Numbered from the stretch's first letter, positions 18,076 to 27,882 are shown. The stretch: DNA of 64,000 nt from Leifsonia shinshuensis (GCF_031456835.1 NZ_JAVDVK010000001.1:1426001-1490000); one strand, 5' to 3'. Numbers and translations are program-made. The notes: generated by a model from the sequence alone, not told the origin.

Positions 18076-19398
18076 GTGAGCCAAACCTCGACGGCGCCGA
18101 CCTCCACGGTCGCCATGCAGGCCGCTCCCCCGACGGTCGACGCTCCGTGGCCCGTCGCGCTGCTCAACAGCAAGATCAAGGGATGGATCGACCGCCTGGG
18201 CACCGCCTGGGTCGAGGGCGAGATCACGCAGTGGGGCATCTCCGGCGGCAACGTCTACGGCAAGCTCAAAGACCTCAACGAGGACGCGACGATCAGCTTC
18301 ACGATCTGGTCGTCGGTGAAGGCGCGCATCCCGGCCGACCTGAAGCAGGGCGACCGCGTGGTCGCCGCCATCAAGCCGAACTTCTGGGTCAAGGGCGGCA
18401 CCCTGACCATGCAGGTCTACGACATGAAGCACGTCGGCCTGGGCGACCTCCTCGAGCGGCTGGAGCGCCTGCGCCAGCAGCTCGCCGCCGAGGGCCTGTT
18501 CGCGATCGAGCGCAAGAAGCGCCTCCCCTTCCTCCCGCACACCATCGGGCTGGTGACGGGCAAAGACTCCGACGCCGAGAAGGATGTGCTCCGCAACGCG
18601 CAGCTGCGCTGGCCGCAGGTGCGCTTCCGGGTGCTGCACGCGGCCGTGCAGGGCGAGCGGACCGTCACCGAGGTGGTCTCCGCGATCCGCACGCTCGACG
18701 CCGACCCCGAGGTCGAGGTGATCATCGTGGCGCGCGGCGGCGGAGACTTCCAGAACCTGCTCGGCTTCAGCGACGAACGCCTGGTGCGGGCCGCCGCGGC
18801 GGCCCTGACGCCGATCGTCAGTGCGATCGGTCATGAGGCCGACCGCCCGCTGCTCGACGAGGTCGCCGACCTGCGCGCATCCACGCCGACGGATGCGGCC
18901 AAGCGTGTGGTGCCGGACGTCGCCGAAGAGCTCGCCCGGGTGCAGCAGGCACGGGCGCGGCTCGGGATGCGCGTCACGCAGCGCATCGCCCACGAGATCG
19001 ACCGGATCGGGCACCTGCGCACCCGGCCGGTCCTCGCATCCCCGTCGTGGATCGTCGACTCGCGCGCCGAGGAGCTGACCCGGTTCGTCGCGCGCGGCAC
19101 AGAGCTCGTGGGTCGGTGCGTCGAGCGCGAGACTACCCGCGTCGCCGAGCTGCGCGGCCAACTCCGCGCCCTCTCCCCCCAGGGGACCCTCGACCGCGGC
19201 TACGCGATCGTGCAGACGACTGCCGGCCACGTCGTCACCGACCCGGCGGAGGCGCCGGAGGGCACGGCGCTGCGGCTGACGGTGTCCGGCGGGTCGCTGG
19301 GCGCCACCGCCGGCACGGAGTTGCCCTCACCGGCCGGGCATGACGGGTTCTCCACAGGCGAGACCGCGCGGCCAGCGGGCGCACAGCCAGCCAAATAG
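18076..19398 (+). CDS. xseA: Exodeoxyribonuclease VII large subunit
   Basis: A 440-residue XseA. An N-terminal OB-fold (NSKIKGWIDRLGTAWVEGEI, ~35-120) is followed by the catalytic domain with IGLVTGKDSDAEKDVL, VIIVARGGGDFQNL and VSAIGHEADRPLLDEVAD, then a helical C-terminus ending in LDRGYAIVQ. GTG at 18076 follows GGGAG by six bases; longer frames would overlap ispH. It partners with XseB encoded immediately downstream to degrade single-stranded DNA. Confidence 0.95.
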   Translation: MSQTSTAPTSTVAMQAAPPTVDAPWPVALLNSKIKGWIDRLGTAWVEGEITQWGISGGNVYGKLKDLNEDATISFTIWSSVKARIPADLKQGDRVVAAIKPNFWVKGGTLTMQVYDMKHVGLGDLLERLERLRQQLAAEGLFAIERKKRLPFLPHTIGLVTGKDSDAEKDVLRNAQLRWPQVRFRVLHAAVQGERTVTEVVSAIRTLDADPEVEVIIVARGGGDFQNLLGFSDERLVRAAAAALTPIVSAIGHEADRPLLDEVADLRASTPTDAAKRVVPDVAEELARVQQARARLGMRVTQRIAHEIDRIGHLRTRPVLASPSWIVDSRAEELTRFVARGTELVGRCVERETTRVAELRGQLRALSPQGTLDRGYAIVQTTAGHVVTDPAEAPEGTALRLTVSGGSLGATAGTELPSPAGHDGFSTGETARPAGAQPAK

Positions 19399-19399
19399 A

Positions 19400-19729
19400 A
19401 TGGATGCCATGCCCACTCCCGAGACGACGTCCCCTGCCGGGGATCCGCTCAGCGCCCTCAGCTACGAGGAGGCGCGCGACGAGCTGATCCGCGTGGTCGG
19501 CGAGCTCGAGCAGGGCACCGCCACCCTCGAGGACTCGATCTCCCTCTGGGAGCGCGGCGAGGCGCTCGCGCGGCACTGCGAGGAGTGGCTGATCGGGGCG
19601 AAGGCGCGGCTCGACGCCGCACGCGCCGGCTCGGCCGCAGCGTCCGGCGCAGCAGCGCCCTCCGGCGCATCGGCGCCCTCCGGCGCATCAGCGCCCTCCG
19701 GCGCATCGGGGGCGTTCGACGGCGAATGA
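19400..19729 (+). CDS. xseB: Exodeoxyribonuclease VII small subunit
   Basis: A 109-residue XseB, longer than the usual ~80 because of a repeated tail. The conserved core LSYEEARDELIRVVGELEQG ... LEDSISLWERGEALARHCEEWL is complete. The C-terminus is an APSGAS repeat encoded by an 18-bp tandem array. The start is ATG 19400 (one base after the xseA stop) or ATG 19409. The stop overlaps the next gene's ATG (ATGA), so XseA, XseB and the DUF4245 protein are probably translated together. Confidence 0.92.
   Translation: MDAMPTPETTSPAGDPLSALSYEEARDELIRVVGELEQGTATLEDSISLWERGEALARHCEEWLIGAKARLDAARAGSAAASGAAAPSGASAPSGASAPSGASGAFDGE
19655..19708 (+). repeat. Three 18-bp tandem repeats inside xseB
   Basis: Three contiguous units of gcgccctccggcgcatcg (the middle one ends in a) encode APSGAS three times in the disordered XseB tail. 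Such in-frame arrays can change length between strains without shifting the frame. Confidence 0.85.
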
Positions 19730-20385
19730 GCCCCCGCAACAAGCCGCCCGTGGTCGTCGCGGAGCTCGGCCGGCCCGAGACGCCCGAGGAGACCGCCGCC
19801 CGTAAGGCGCAGAACTCGGCCAATCACCGCAACCGTCAGACGATCAACAACCTCGTCTACTCGCTCCTCGCCACCCTGGCGATCGTCGCGGTGATCGTCC
19901 TCATCGTGCCGCGGGGCAACCCGACGGCGACGAAGCCGGCCGTCGACTACACGAGCATCGCCCAGCAGGCGCAGGGCAGCGAGCCCGACCGGCTGCTCGT
20001 GCCGAAGCTGCCGTCCACGTGGTCGTCCAACAGCGCCGAGCTGCGCACCAAGACCCCGGACAACGTCGACTCCTGGTACATCGGCCTCATCACGCCCAAG
20101 CAGCAGTACATCGGCATCACGCAGGGATTCGGCGCCAACGACAGCTGGGTCGCCGACCAGGTGAACAAGTCGATGATCAAGGGGACGCGCCAGATCGACG
20201 GCGTGACCTGGGACGTCTACGACAACCGCACATCCAGCTCGGACAACGGCAACGTGGCGTACGCGCTCGTCAACCGGTCCGGCGACAGCTCGATCATCGT
20301 CTTCGGCACCGCCGACGACGGCGAGTTCCGCACGGTGGCGGCGTCGCTCGCCGACCAGATCCGCTCACTCGGAGGAGGACAGTAG
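19726..20385 (+). CDS. DUF4245 membrane-anchored protein
   Basis: A 219-residue DUF4245 protein. A basic cytoplasmic N-terminus (~45 residues, rich in Asn/Arg) leads into one transmembrane helix (VYSLLATLAIVAVIVLIV, ~44-62) and an extracytoplasmic domain (~65-219) with VDSWYIGLITPKQQYIGITQG. The ATG overlaps the xseB stop by 4 bp. The family is actinobacterial and commonly sits between xseB and a downstream metabolic gene. Function unknown. Confidence 0.88.
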   Translation: MSPRNKPPVVVAELGRPETPEETAARKAQNSANHRNRQTINNLVYSLLATLAIVAVIVLIVPRGNPTATKPAVDYTSIAQQAQGSEPDRLLVPKLPSTWSSNSAELRTKTPDNVDSWYIGLITPKQQYIGITQGFGANDSWVADQVNKSMIKGTRQIDGVTWDVYDNRTSSSDNGNVAYALVNRSGDSSIIVFGTADDGEFRTVAASLADQIRSLGGGQ

Positions 20386-21017
20386 TGCCCACGACCCGCC
20401 CAGGAAAAGTCTGGACCGCGATGCTCGACGGCAACGCCCGCTTCGTCGCCGGCGAGCCGCAGCATCCCCACCAGGACGTCGCGCGACGGGAGGTCGTCGC
20501 GGGTGGCCAGGAGCCGGTCGCCGCGATCTTCGGGTGCGCCGACTCGCGGCTGGCCGCCGAGATCATCTTCGACCTCGGCCTCGGCGACGCATTCGTCGTC
20601 CGGAACGCCGGCCAGGTCGTCTCCGACTCGGTCATCGGATCGCTGGAGTACGCGGTCGCGGTGCTGCACGTCCCGCTCATCCTGGTGCTCGGTCACGACA
20701 GCTGCGGCGCGGTCGCCGCGGCCATCGGATCGCAGGCCGCGGACGCCGATCCCCTGCCGCCGCACATCGCGCAGCTCATCCAGCCGATCGTCCCCGCCGT
20801 GCACCGCGTGGCGGGCGAGGGCGCGGTCGACCCGGCCGCGGTCGACGCGAGCGAGGTCGGCCGCGAGCACCTCCGTGACACCGTGTCCGAGCTGCTCGCG
20901 CAGTCCGAGATCATCAGCTCCGCGGTCGCCGAGAACACCCTCGCGATCGTGGGCGCCAACTACCGGCTCGCGGAGGGCCGGGTCGTGCCCGACGTCGTCG
21001 TCGGTCTGCGCGACTGA
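20385..21017 (+). CDS. Beta-class carbonic anhydrase
   Basis: A 210-residue beta-carbonic anhydrase interconverting CO2 and bicarbonate. Zinc ligands are visible in FGCADSRLAAE (Cys and the Asp-Arg pair) and in LGHDSCGAVAAA (His and Cys). VVRNAGQVV is also typical. The GTG start overlaps the stop of the DUF4245 gene by one base and has GGAGGAGG just upstream, so it belongs to the xseAB cluster. No signal peptide, so cytoplasmic. Confidence 0.93.
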   Translation: MPTTRPGKVWTAMLDGNARFVAGEPQHPHQDVARREVVAGGQEPVAAIFGCADSRLAAEIIFDLGLGDAFVVRNAGQVVSDSVIGSLEYAVAVLHVPLILVLGHDSCGAVAAAIGSQAADADPLPPHIAQLIQPIVPAVHRVAGEGAVDPAAVDASEVGREHLRDTVSELLAQSEIISSAVAENTLAIVGANYRLAEGRVVPDVVVGLRD

Positions 21018-21050
21018 CCAGCTCCCGCCAACAGAAAGGAAATACACACC

Positions 21051-22457
21051 GTGGTGGACACCCAGGCGGACGCCGAATACCGCATCGAACACGACACGAT
21101 GGGCGAGGTGCGTGTGCCGAAGCACGCCCTGTACAGCGCGCAGACGCAGCGCGCCGTCGAGAACTTCCCCATCTCGGGCTCGGTGCTCGAGCCGGCCCAG
21201 ATCGCCGCACTGGCCCGCATCAAGAAGTCGGCCGCTTTGGCGAACGCGCGCCTCGGCGTGCTCGACCAGGACGTGGCCGACGCCATCGCGTCCGCCGCCG
21301 ACGAGGTCGCCGCCGGTGCGCACGACGCGGAGTTCCCGATCGACGTCTACCAGACCGGATCGGGCACGTCGTCGAACATGAACATGAACGAGGTTCTCGC
21401 GACGCTCGCGTCGGAGCGTCTCGGCCGTCCGGTGCACCCGAACGACCACGTCAACGCGTCGCAGTCGTCGAACGACGTCTTCCCGACCTCGGTGCACATC
21501 GCCGTCACCGGCGCGCTGACCGATGAGCTCATCCCGGCGCTCGACCACCTCGCTGTCGCCCTGGAGGAGAAGGCGGAGCTGTGGGCGGAGGCCGTCAAGA
21601 GCGGCCGCACCCACCTGATGGACGCGACGCCGGTCACCCTCGGCCAGGAGTTCGGCGGCTACGCCGCGCAGGTGCGCTACGGCATCGAGCGCATCCGCGC
21701 CGCACTCCCCCGCGTCGCCGAGGTGCCGCTCGGCGGGACCGCGGTCGGCACGGGCATCAACACGCCGCTCGGCTTCCCGCAGCTCGTCATCGAGCTGCTG
21801 ACGCAGGAGACCGAGCTGCCGATCACGGAGGCGCGCAACCACTTCGAGGCGCAGGCGAACCGCGACGCGCTCGTCGAGGCGTCCGGCGCCCTGCGCACGA
21901 TCGCGGTCTCACTGACCAAGATCTCGAACGACCTCCGCTGGATGGGCTCCGGCCCGAACACCGGACTGGGCGAGCTGCACATCCCGGACCTTCAGCCCGG
22001 CTCGTCGATCATGCCCGGCAAGGTCAACCCGGTCATCCCGGAGGCCGTGCTCATGGTCGCCGCGCGGGTCATCGGCAACGACGCGACCATCGCCTGGAGC
22101 GGCGCGTCCGGCCTCTTCGAGCTGAACGTGGCCATCCCGGTCATGGGCACAGCGCTGCTGGAGTCCATCCGCCTGCTCACCCAGGCCAGCCGCGTGCTCG
22201 CCGACAAGACGATCCGCGGCCTGGAGGCCAACCTCGAGCGGGCGCGCGCGTTCGCCGAGTCGAGCCCGTCCATCGTCACGCCACTCAACCGCGTGATCGG
22301 CTACGAGGCGGCCGCCAAGGTCGCCAAGCACGCCGTCGCCAAGGGCATCACGGTGCGCGAGGCCGTCATCGACCTCGGCTTCGTCGACCGCGGCGAGGTC
22401 ACCCTCGACCAGCTCGACTCGGCCCTCGACGTCCTCTCCATGACCCACCCCGGCTGA
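21051..22457 (+). CDS. fumC: Class II fumarate hydratase
   Basis: A 468-residue FumC converting fumarate and malate in the TCA cycle, iron independent. [39 protein letters not shown] and the superfamily signature [12 protein letters not shown] are all present. The start is GTG 21051 (or 21054), preceded by GAAAGGAAA. It follows the carbonic anhydrase by 33 bp and probably ends the operon; the palindrome at 22501-22558 may terminate it. Confidence 0.97.
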   Translation: MVDTQADAEYRIEHDTMGEVRVPKHALYSAQTQRAVENFPISGSVLEPAQIAALARIKKSAALANARLGVLDQDVADAIASAADEVAAGAHDAEFPIDVYQTGSGTSSNMNMNEVLATLASERLGRPVHPNDHVNASQSSNDVFPTSVHIAVTGALTDELIPALDHLAVALEEKAELWAEAVKSGRTHLMDATPVTLGQEFGGYAAQVRYGIERIRAALPRVAEVPLGGTAVGTGINTPLGFPQLVIELLTQETELPITEARNHFEAQANRDALVEASGALRTIAVSLTKISNDLRWMGSGPNTGLGELHIPDLQPGSSIMPGKVNPVIPEAVLMVAARVIGNDATIAWSGASGLFELNVAIPVMGTALLESIRLLTQASRVLADKTIRGLEANLERARAFAESSPSIVTPLNRVIGYEAAAKVAKHAVAKGITVREAVIDLGFVDRGEVTLDQLDSALDVLSMTHPG

Positions 22458-22500
22458 CCCCTCCTCTCGGGGCTCCGCCCCACCGTGGTCGCTCCACTGT

Positions 22501-22558
22501 CGAGTACACGAAAACTGCACGCGGAACCCGTTCTCCGCGTGCAGTTTTCGTGTACTCG
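22501..22558. repeat. Long palindromic repeat, family A copy 1
   Basis: Perfect 25-bp arms (cgagtacacgaaaactgcac plus gcgga, and the inverted copy) with an 8-base loop. Nearly identical to the copy at 23271-23336 in the same orientation. Located 44 bp after fumC, it would form a very stable hairpin in RNA. Confidence 0.9.
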
Positions 22559-22678
22559 GGGGCGCTGCCCCACCATCGGTTCCTCAGTTAATCCGGGCGG
22601 CGGCGGCGTGTCGGCGGATTAAGTGAGGAAGCGATGACGGGGGGCGGGAGGCGGGCGCAGGCGCTTTAGAGTCGAGGG

Positions 22679-23245
22679 ATGCTGTCGTTTGCGGATGCGC
22701 TGCCGAGGCGGCCGCGGCGCGTGCTGGTCGCGGGAGTGGCGGGGAGCGGCAAGACCACGCTCGCGGGGCGGATCGCCCGCTTGACGGGCGGTCCGCACAC
22801 CGAAATCGACGGTCTCTTCCACGGCCCGGACTGGCAGCCCCGTCCGGAGTTCGTGGCGGATGTGGAGGCGTTCACGGCCGAGGAGGCCTGGACGACCGAG
22901 TGGCAGTACTCGAGCGCGCGCGAACTTCTGGCTCAGCGCGCCGACCTCCTCGTCTGGCTCGACCTCCCCTTCCTCCGCGTGACACTGCCTCGGGTGGTGC
23001 GCCGCACCGTCGTCCGCCGCATCCGCCGGATCGAGCTGTGGAACGGTAACCGCGAGCCGGGCCTGGCCACGTTCTTCACCGACCGCGAGCACATCGTGCG
23101 CTGGTCGATCTCGACCCGCAACACGTATGCGGAGCGCGTCCCGGCCGCTGAGCGCGCGCATCCTCACCTCGTGGTCGTCCGCCTCCGCTCCCCGCACGAC
23201 GTCGAACGCTGGCTCTCCGGCCCCCTCGCCGCCGCCACCCGCTAG
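22679..23245 (+). CDS. P-loop kinase-like NTPase (adenylate-kinase/topology-modulation type)
   Basis: A 188-residue small P-loop protein. Walker A is VAGVAGSGKTTLAGRIA near residues 17-32. EIDGLFHGPDW is the acceptor-site-like Asp motif seen in FlaR/topology-modulation and adenylate-kinase-like proteins, and LLVWLDLPF is the Walker-B-like strand. An Arg-rich region (VVRRTVVRRIRRIELW) looks like a lid. It is likely to phosphorylate a small molecule, substrate unknown. The gene stands alone between two copies of a long palindromic repeat. Confidence 0.8.
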   Translation: MLSFADALPRRPRRVLVAGVAGSGKTTLAGRIARLTGGPHTEIDGLFHGPDWQPRPEFVADVEAFTAEEAWTTEWQYSSARELLAQRADLLVWLDLPFLRVTLPRVVRRTVVRRIRRIELWNGNREPGLATFFTDREHIVRWSISTRNTYAERVPAAERAHPHLVVVRLRSPHDVERWLSGPLAAATR

Positions 23246-23270
23246 CCGCCCCGCGAACCCGCGCCCCCCA

Positions 23271-23336
23271 CCGTCGAGTACACGAAAACTGCACGCGGAA
23301 ACCGTTCTCCGCGTGCAGTTTTCGTGTACTCGACGG
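23271..23336. repeat. Long palindromic repeat, family A copy 2
   Basis: Perfect 29-bp arms (23271-23299 and 23308-23336) with an 8-base loop. The inner 58 bp match copy 1 with one base different in the loop. It lies between the convergent P-loop gene and phoH, so it could terminate both. Confidence 0.9.
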
Positions 23337-23362
23337 GGGTTGCCCGGGGGCGGCGCGCCGGG

Positions 23363-24721
23363 TCAGGCGAGTTCGTTGGCCTCCAGCATTTCGGTGACGA
23401 GGGCCGCGATGGCGGAGCGCTCGGAGCGGGTGAGGGTGACGTGGGCGAAGAGCGGGTGGCCCTTCAGGGTCTCGATCACGCTGGCGACACCGTCGTGGCG
23501 GCCGACGCGCAGGTTGTCGCGCTGCGCGACGTCGTGCGTCAGCACCACGCGCGAGTTCTGGCCGATCCGGCTGAGCACCGTGAGCAGCACGTTGCGCTCC
23601 AGCGATTGCGCCTCGTCCACGATCACGAACGCGTCGTGCAGGGAGCGGCCGCGGATGTGCGTGAGCGGCAGCACCTCCAGGATGCCGCGGTCCTGCACCT
23701 CGTCCAGGACGTTCTGCGACACCAGGGCGCCGAGCGTGTCGAACACCGCCTGACCCCACGGGTTCATCTTCTCCCCCGCGTCGCCGGGGAGGTAGCCGAG
23801 CTCCTGGCCGCCGACCGCGTACAGCGGGCGGAACACCATGATCTTCTTGTGCTGCCGCCGCTCCAGCACCGCCTCGAGGCCGGCGCAGAGCGCGAGCGCC
23901 GATTTGCCGGTGCCGGCGCGGCCGCCGAGCGAGAGGATGCCGACCTCCGGGTCGAGGAGCAGGTCGATGGCGAGCCGCTGCTCCGCCGAGCGGCCGTGCA
24001 GCCCGAACACGTCGCGGTCGCCGCGCACCAGCTTCACCTCGCCGTCGGCGACGACCCGGCCGAGCGCCGAGCCTCGGTCCGAGTGGATGACGAGCCCGGT
24101 GTTGATCGGGAGGCCCTTCGCCTGGTCGCTCCGCATCCACTCCTCTTCGTAGAGGGACGCCATCTGGTCGCTGCCGAGCGAGATGTCGGCGAGGCCGGTC
24201 CAGCCGGAGTCGACGACCTGCTCGTGCCGGTACTCCTCGGCCGCCAGGCCGATGGAGGCCGCCTTGACGCGCAGCGGCAGGTCCTTGGAGACGACGGTCA
24301 CGTCGAGCCCGTCGTTCGACAGGTTGAGCGCCACGGCGAGGATGCGGGAGTCGTTGTCGCCGAGCTGCATGCCGCTCGGGAGGACGGACATGTTCGAGTG
24401 GTTGAGCTCCACCCGCAGGGAGCCGCCGTCGCCGACGGGGATCGGGAAGTCGAGCCGTTCGTGCTCGACCCGCAGGTCGTCGAGGTTGCGCAGCGCCTGC
24501 CGCGCGAAGTACCCGAGCTCGGGATCGTTGCGCTTGCCTTCCAGCTCGCTCACGACGACGACCGGGATGACGACAGCGTGCTCCGCGAAACGGAAGATGG
24601 CCTTCGGATCGGAGAGGAGGACGGACGTGTCGAGCACGTACGTGCGCTCTGCGGTCTTCGCCTCCCCCGCCGTCGAGCCGTTCGACCGGGTTGCTGCCTG
24701 TCGGGTTGCTGATTCCGCCAC
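23363..24721 (-). CDS. PIN-domain PhoH-family ATPase (PhoH2 type)
   Basis: A ~452-residue fusion. The N-terminal PIN RNase domain starts [13 protein letters not shown] with further acidic residues in GDNDSRIL. The C-terminal PhoH helicase/ATPase domain has Walker [13 protein letters not shown] and Walker [13 protein letters not shown]. PhoH2 proteins unwind and cut RNA. The start is uncertain: GTG at 24721 is used because GGGAG lies five bases upstream, but the frame stays open to 24862. Convergent with the P-loop gene. The 24722-24940 gap holds no other gene. Confidence 0.92.
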   Translation of the reverse strand: MAESATRQAATRSNGSTAGEAKTAERTYVLDTSVLLSDPKAIFRFAEHAVVIPVVVVSELEGKRNDPELGYFARQALRNLDDLRVEHERLDFPIPVGDGGSLRVELNHSNMSVLPSGMQLGDNDSRILAVALNLSNDGLDVTVVSKDLPLRVKAASIGLAAEEYRHEQVVDSGWTGLADISLGSDQMASLYEEEWMRSDQAKGLPINTGLVIHSDRGSALGRVVADGEVKLVRGDRDVFGLHGRSAEQRLAIDLLLDPEVGILSLGGRAGTGKSALALCAGLEAVLERRQHKKIMVFRPLYAVGGQELGYLPGDAGEKMNPWGQAVFDTLGALVSQNVLDEVQDRGILEVLPLTHIRGRSLHDAFVIVDEAQSLERNVLLTVLSRIGQNSRVVLTHDVAQRDNLRVGRHDGVASVIETLKGHPLFAHVTLTRSERSAIAALVTEMLEANELA

Positions 24722-24940
24722 GACCACTCCCACCCCGCCGCTCCCTCGGGAGCCGGCGGATCTCACTGGCGAGACGGCCGCTGGGTTCCGAGACGAACTT
24801 TTGTGGCCGTCTCGATCGGGCGCGGTGCCCGATGGGTCGAACCTACGCCCGGCCGCCGACATCGATCGGCGGACCTGCCGCGTGTCGTGTTACGGCCGGG
24901 TGAACAATCGCCCCCAGTTCTGGGAGGTTGCCCGCGGCCC

Positions 24941-26059
24941 TCAGGCGACGGACGCGTACGAGGTGAAGGCGGCGCGCAGCATGTCGAACGTCTCCTCCGT
25001 GGTGCCCGCGTGGACGCTGACCCGCACGTTGGACGCGCGCACCGACGCGGTGACACCGTGGTTGAAGAGGGATGCGCCGAGCGCGGTCAGCTGCTCGGGC
25101 TGCGGCTCCAGCACGATGATGCCCGCGCGCTCGTTAGGGCTGCGCGAGGACGACACCGGGACGGCGAACTCGTCGGCCAGCTCCAGCACGCGTTCCACCC
25201 CGTCGGAGACGGCGGACGCGATCGCCGCGACGCCGACCTCTGCGACCTCTTCGAGGGCGGCGGCGAACCGCGCCTCCGCGACGAGGTCCGGGTTCGAGAC
25301 CGAGAAGGCGCGGGCGCCGCGCACCGGTTCGAGCACCTCGTCCCACGGCTGGTCGACGCCGGAGCCCGTCCAGCCGCTGAACACCGGGGTCAGGTGGTCG
25401 ACGGCGCGCTCGCTGAGGGCGAGGAACCCGGTGCCCCAGCCGGCGCGCATCCACTTCTGGCCGCCCGACACGACGACGTCGGCGACCTCCCACGGCGCGT
25501 CGACGACGCCGAAGCCTTGAATCGCGTCGACGATCAGCAGACGGTCGCCGATGACCTGACGGATGCCGTCGATGTCGGCCAGGTAACCGGTTCGCGAGTC
25601 CACGAGGCTGACCATGACCGCCGAGGTGGAGTCGGTGAGCTGCTCCCGGATGCGCGCGGGCGTCACGCGGTCGTGGTCGGTCTCGAGCCACACCGGCGTC
25701 ACGACGCGCAGCGCCTGCGCGGCGCGCTCGGCCGCGTAGGTCACGGACGGGAACTCGGCCGGCGAGACGAGCACGTCGCCGCCGGTCAGCCCGAACGCGG
25801 CGTGCAGGAGCCCGCTCGACGCGTTCGGCTGGAACACGATCTGCTCGGAGGGGAACCGGGTCACGACCGCGACAGCATCGCGCACGCGGTCGTCCTCCGC
25901 GCGCATCCGCTCGATCGTGCCGAAGCGGGCGCGCGAGAGGATCTCGTACTGGCCGAGGGCCTCGGCGCGCGCGGCCTCCGAGAGCGGTCCGACCCGCCCG
26001 TAGTCCAGGTAGCCGGGCTCCTCGCCGAACCCGCGGGCGAACTCCTCGATCGTCGTCAC
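24941..26059 (-). CDS. Class V aminotransferase family PLP enzyme
   Basis: A 372-residue fold-type I PLP enzyme. The Schiff-base lysine is in VVSGGQKWMRAGWG, and the PLP-contacting Asp is in LLIVDAIQGFG. Residues ~85-105 hold the phosphate-binding region. It resembles cysteine desulfurase/isopenicillin-N-epimerase-like members, but no distinctive Cys loop of an IscS/SufS desulfurase is visible. The reaction is therefore open (aminotransferase, lyase or epimerase). No operon partner is apparent. Confidence 0.86.
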   Translation of the reverse strand: MTTIEEFARGFGEEPGYLDYGRVGPLSEAARAEALGQYEILSRARFGTIERMRAEDDRVRDAVAVVTRFPSEQIVFQPNASSGLLHAAFGLTGGDVLVSPAEFPSVTYAAERAAQALRVVTPVWLETDHDRVTPARIREQLTDSTSAVMVSLVDSRTGYLADIDGIRQVIGDRLLIVDAIQGFGVVDAPWEVADVVVSGGQKWMRAGWGTGFLALSERAVDHLTPVFSGWTGSGVDQPWDEVLEPVRGARAFSVSNPDLVAEARFAAALEEVAEVGVAAIASAVSDGVERVLELADEFAVPVSSSRSPNERAGIIVLEPQPEQLTALGASLFNHGVTASVRASNVRVSVHAGTTEETFDMLRAAFTSYASVA

Positions 26060-26144
26060 CCTTCGATTCTGCCGGATGGGCGCATCGCCCGACGCCGCAT
26101 CAGCCGCCGAAGCCCGCCGAAGCCGCGCAGAAGCCCACGCCGGA

Positions 26145-26930
26145 TCAGCCGCCGAAGCGGCGGTTGCGGCGCGAGTAGTCGCGCACCGCGCGCAGGAAGT
26201 CGACCTCGCGCAGGTCCGGCCCGAGCGCCTCGACGAAGTAGAACTCGCTGTGCGCGCTCTGCCAGAGCATGAAGTCGCTGAGCCGCTGCTCGCCGGACGT
26301 GCGGATGACGAGGTCCGGATCGGGCTGGCCTCCGGTGTACAGGTGCTCGCCGATGAGGTCCGGCGTGAGCAGGTCAGCCAGGGTCTCCAGGCTCCCGCCC
26401 TCGGCGTGGTGCGCCGCGACGATGCTGCGCATCGCGTCGGTGATCTCCTTGCGTCCGCCGTAGCCCACCGCCAGGTTGATGTGCATCCCCGGGTTGTCGG
26501 CCGTGCGCTTCTCGGCGTCGGCGAGCGCCTCCACCAGGCGGGCCGGCAGGCCGGTCGTCGTCCCGACGTGCTTGACCCGCCAGTCGCGGTAGTGCGAGAC
26601 GTCCTCGGCCAGCTGCGCGATGATCTCGATCAGGTCGCCCAGCTCGCCGCTCTCGCGGTTGGTCAGGTTGTCGGACGACAGCAGGTAGAGGGTGACGACC
26701 TCGATCCCGAGCTCGTCGCACCACTCCAGGAACTCGCGCATCTTCGCCGCGCCGGCTCGGTGCCCGTGCGCGACCGTCGTCAGCCCGGCCTGCCGCGCCC
26801 ACCGCCGGTTGCCGTCGATGATCATCGCGACGTGCTTCGGCAGCGCGTCGCGGTTGAGGTCGCGGCGGAGGCGCTTCTGGTAGAGACCGTAGAGCAGGCC
26901 GCTGGCCCCGGGTGCTGCTCGTCTGCTCAC
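26145..26930 (-). CDS. uppS: cis-Prenyltransferase (isoprenyl diphosphate synthase)
   Basis: A 261-residue cis-prenyltransferase condensing IPP onto an allylic diphosphate for lipid-carrier synthesis. HVAMIIDGNRRWARQAGL contains the catalytic Asp and the Arg pair, GHRAGAAKMREFLEWC follows, and the C-terminal DLVIRTSGEQRLSDFMLWQ contains the Arg/Ser pair binding IPP. In the syntenic M. tuberculosis block the equivalent is Rv1086, a short-chain Z-farnesyl diphosphate synthase, so product length (C15 versus C50/C55) is unsettled. Divergent from the hemolysin III gene. Confidence 0.93.
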   Translation of the reverse strand: MSRRAAPGASGLLYGLYQKRLRRDLNRDALPKHVAMIIDGNRRWARQAGLTTVAHGHRAGAAKMREFLEWCDELGIEVVTLYLLSSDNLTNRESGELGDLIEIIAQLAEDVSHYRDWRVKHVGTTTGLPARLVEALADAEKRTADNPGMHINLAVGYGGRKEITDAMRSIVAAHHAEGGSLETLADLLTPDLIGEHLYTGGQPDPDLVIRTSGEQRLSDFMLWQSAHSEFYFVEALGPDLREVDFLRAVRDYSRRNRRFGG

Positions 26931-27019
26931 GCTGCTACGTTAGCGCGGTCACCGGGATGCGGCTGCCGTGCGGACCGTGCTTTCAGCATCCCGGCACCCG
27001 CCTCCTCTACGCTTGCTCC

Positions 27020-27865
27020 ATGTCGCCCCGCAACAGCCCGAACCCCTCCCGTCCGGATGGTGTCCGCGATGGCGAGGACGTCGCCGAGCTCCTCGCCGAG
27101 CCCGCGAGCACGCTCGACGCCTCCGACGCCGCCGTGAAGGCCGACGACCAGGAGGCGCGCGATGGCGGACCGGAACTGCCCAACATCCCGCTGCTGGACG
27201 CGTCGCCCGCGAATCCCGGTGACATCAAGCCGACCTGGCGCGGATGGATCCACGCGGGCACCTTCCCGGTCGCGATCGCGGCCGGGATCGTCCTGATCTC
27301 CCTGGCGCAGGGCGCCCCCGCCAAGTGGGCGTCCGCGGTGTTCATGCTCACGTCGATGCTCCTGTTCGGCAACTCGGCGCTCTACCACCGCTTCAACTGG
27401 CGTCCGCGCACCAAGGTCATCCTGAAGCGCATCGACCACGCGAACATCTTCCTGCTGATCGCGGGCACCTACACGCCGCTCGCGGTGCTGGCGCTGCCGC
27501 CGAGCAAGGGCATCCTGCTGCTCTCGCTGGTCTGGGCCGGTGCACTGATCGGGATCGGGTTCCGGGTGTTCTGGATCCACGCCCCGCGCTGGCTCTACGT
27601 GCCCATCTACATCGCGCTCGGCTGGGCGGCGATCATGTACATCGTCGACCTGCTGAACGCGAACGTCGCCATGATGGTCCTCGTGATCGTGGGCGGCATC
27701 CTGTACACGATCGGCGCCGTCATCTACGGCATGAAGCGACCCAACCCGTTCCCGGGGCGTTTCGGCTTCCACGAGATCTTCCACACGCTGACCGTGCTCG
27801 CGTTCCTCTGCCACTGGACGGCCGTCCTCCTGATCGCCATGCACCCCGCCTACAACGGAGGCTGA
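27020..27865 (+). CDS. Hemolysin III / PAQR-family membrane protein
   Basis: A 281-residue protein with a ~70-residue acidic cytoplasmic N-terminus followed by seven hydrophobic spans. Family motifs are SALYHRF with a metal-binding Ser/His, RIDHANIFLLIAGTYTP, and the C-terminal FGFHEIFHTLTVLAFLCHW with the zinc histidines. Despite the name these are TrhA-type membrane-homeostasis proteins; haemolysis should not be assumed. ATG 27020 is preferred over an upstream in-frame start inside the promoter region. Equivalent to Rv1085c by position. Confidence 0.92.
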   Translation: MSPRNSPNPSRPDGVRDGEDVAELLAEPASTLDASDAAVKADDQEARDGGPELPNIPLLDASPANPGDIKPTWRGWIHAGTFPVAIAAGIVLISLAQGAPAKWASAVFMLTSMLLFGNSALYHRFNWRPRTKVILKRIDHANIFLLIAGTYTPLAVLALPPSKGILLLSLVWAGALIGIGFRVFWIHAPRWLYVPIYIALGWAAIMYIVDLLNANVAMMVLVIVGGILYTIGAVIYGMKRPNPFPGRFGFHEIFHTLTVLAFLCHWTAVLLIAMHPAYNGG

Positions 27866-27882
27866 GCGCGCCGCAGAAATGC

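Noticed and set aside
22501..23336. The palindrome pair as terminal inverted repeats of a transposon carrying the kinase-like gene
   Set aside because: Both are self-complementary and in the same orientation, no target duplication is visible and no transposase is present.
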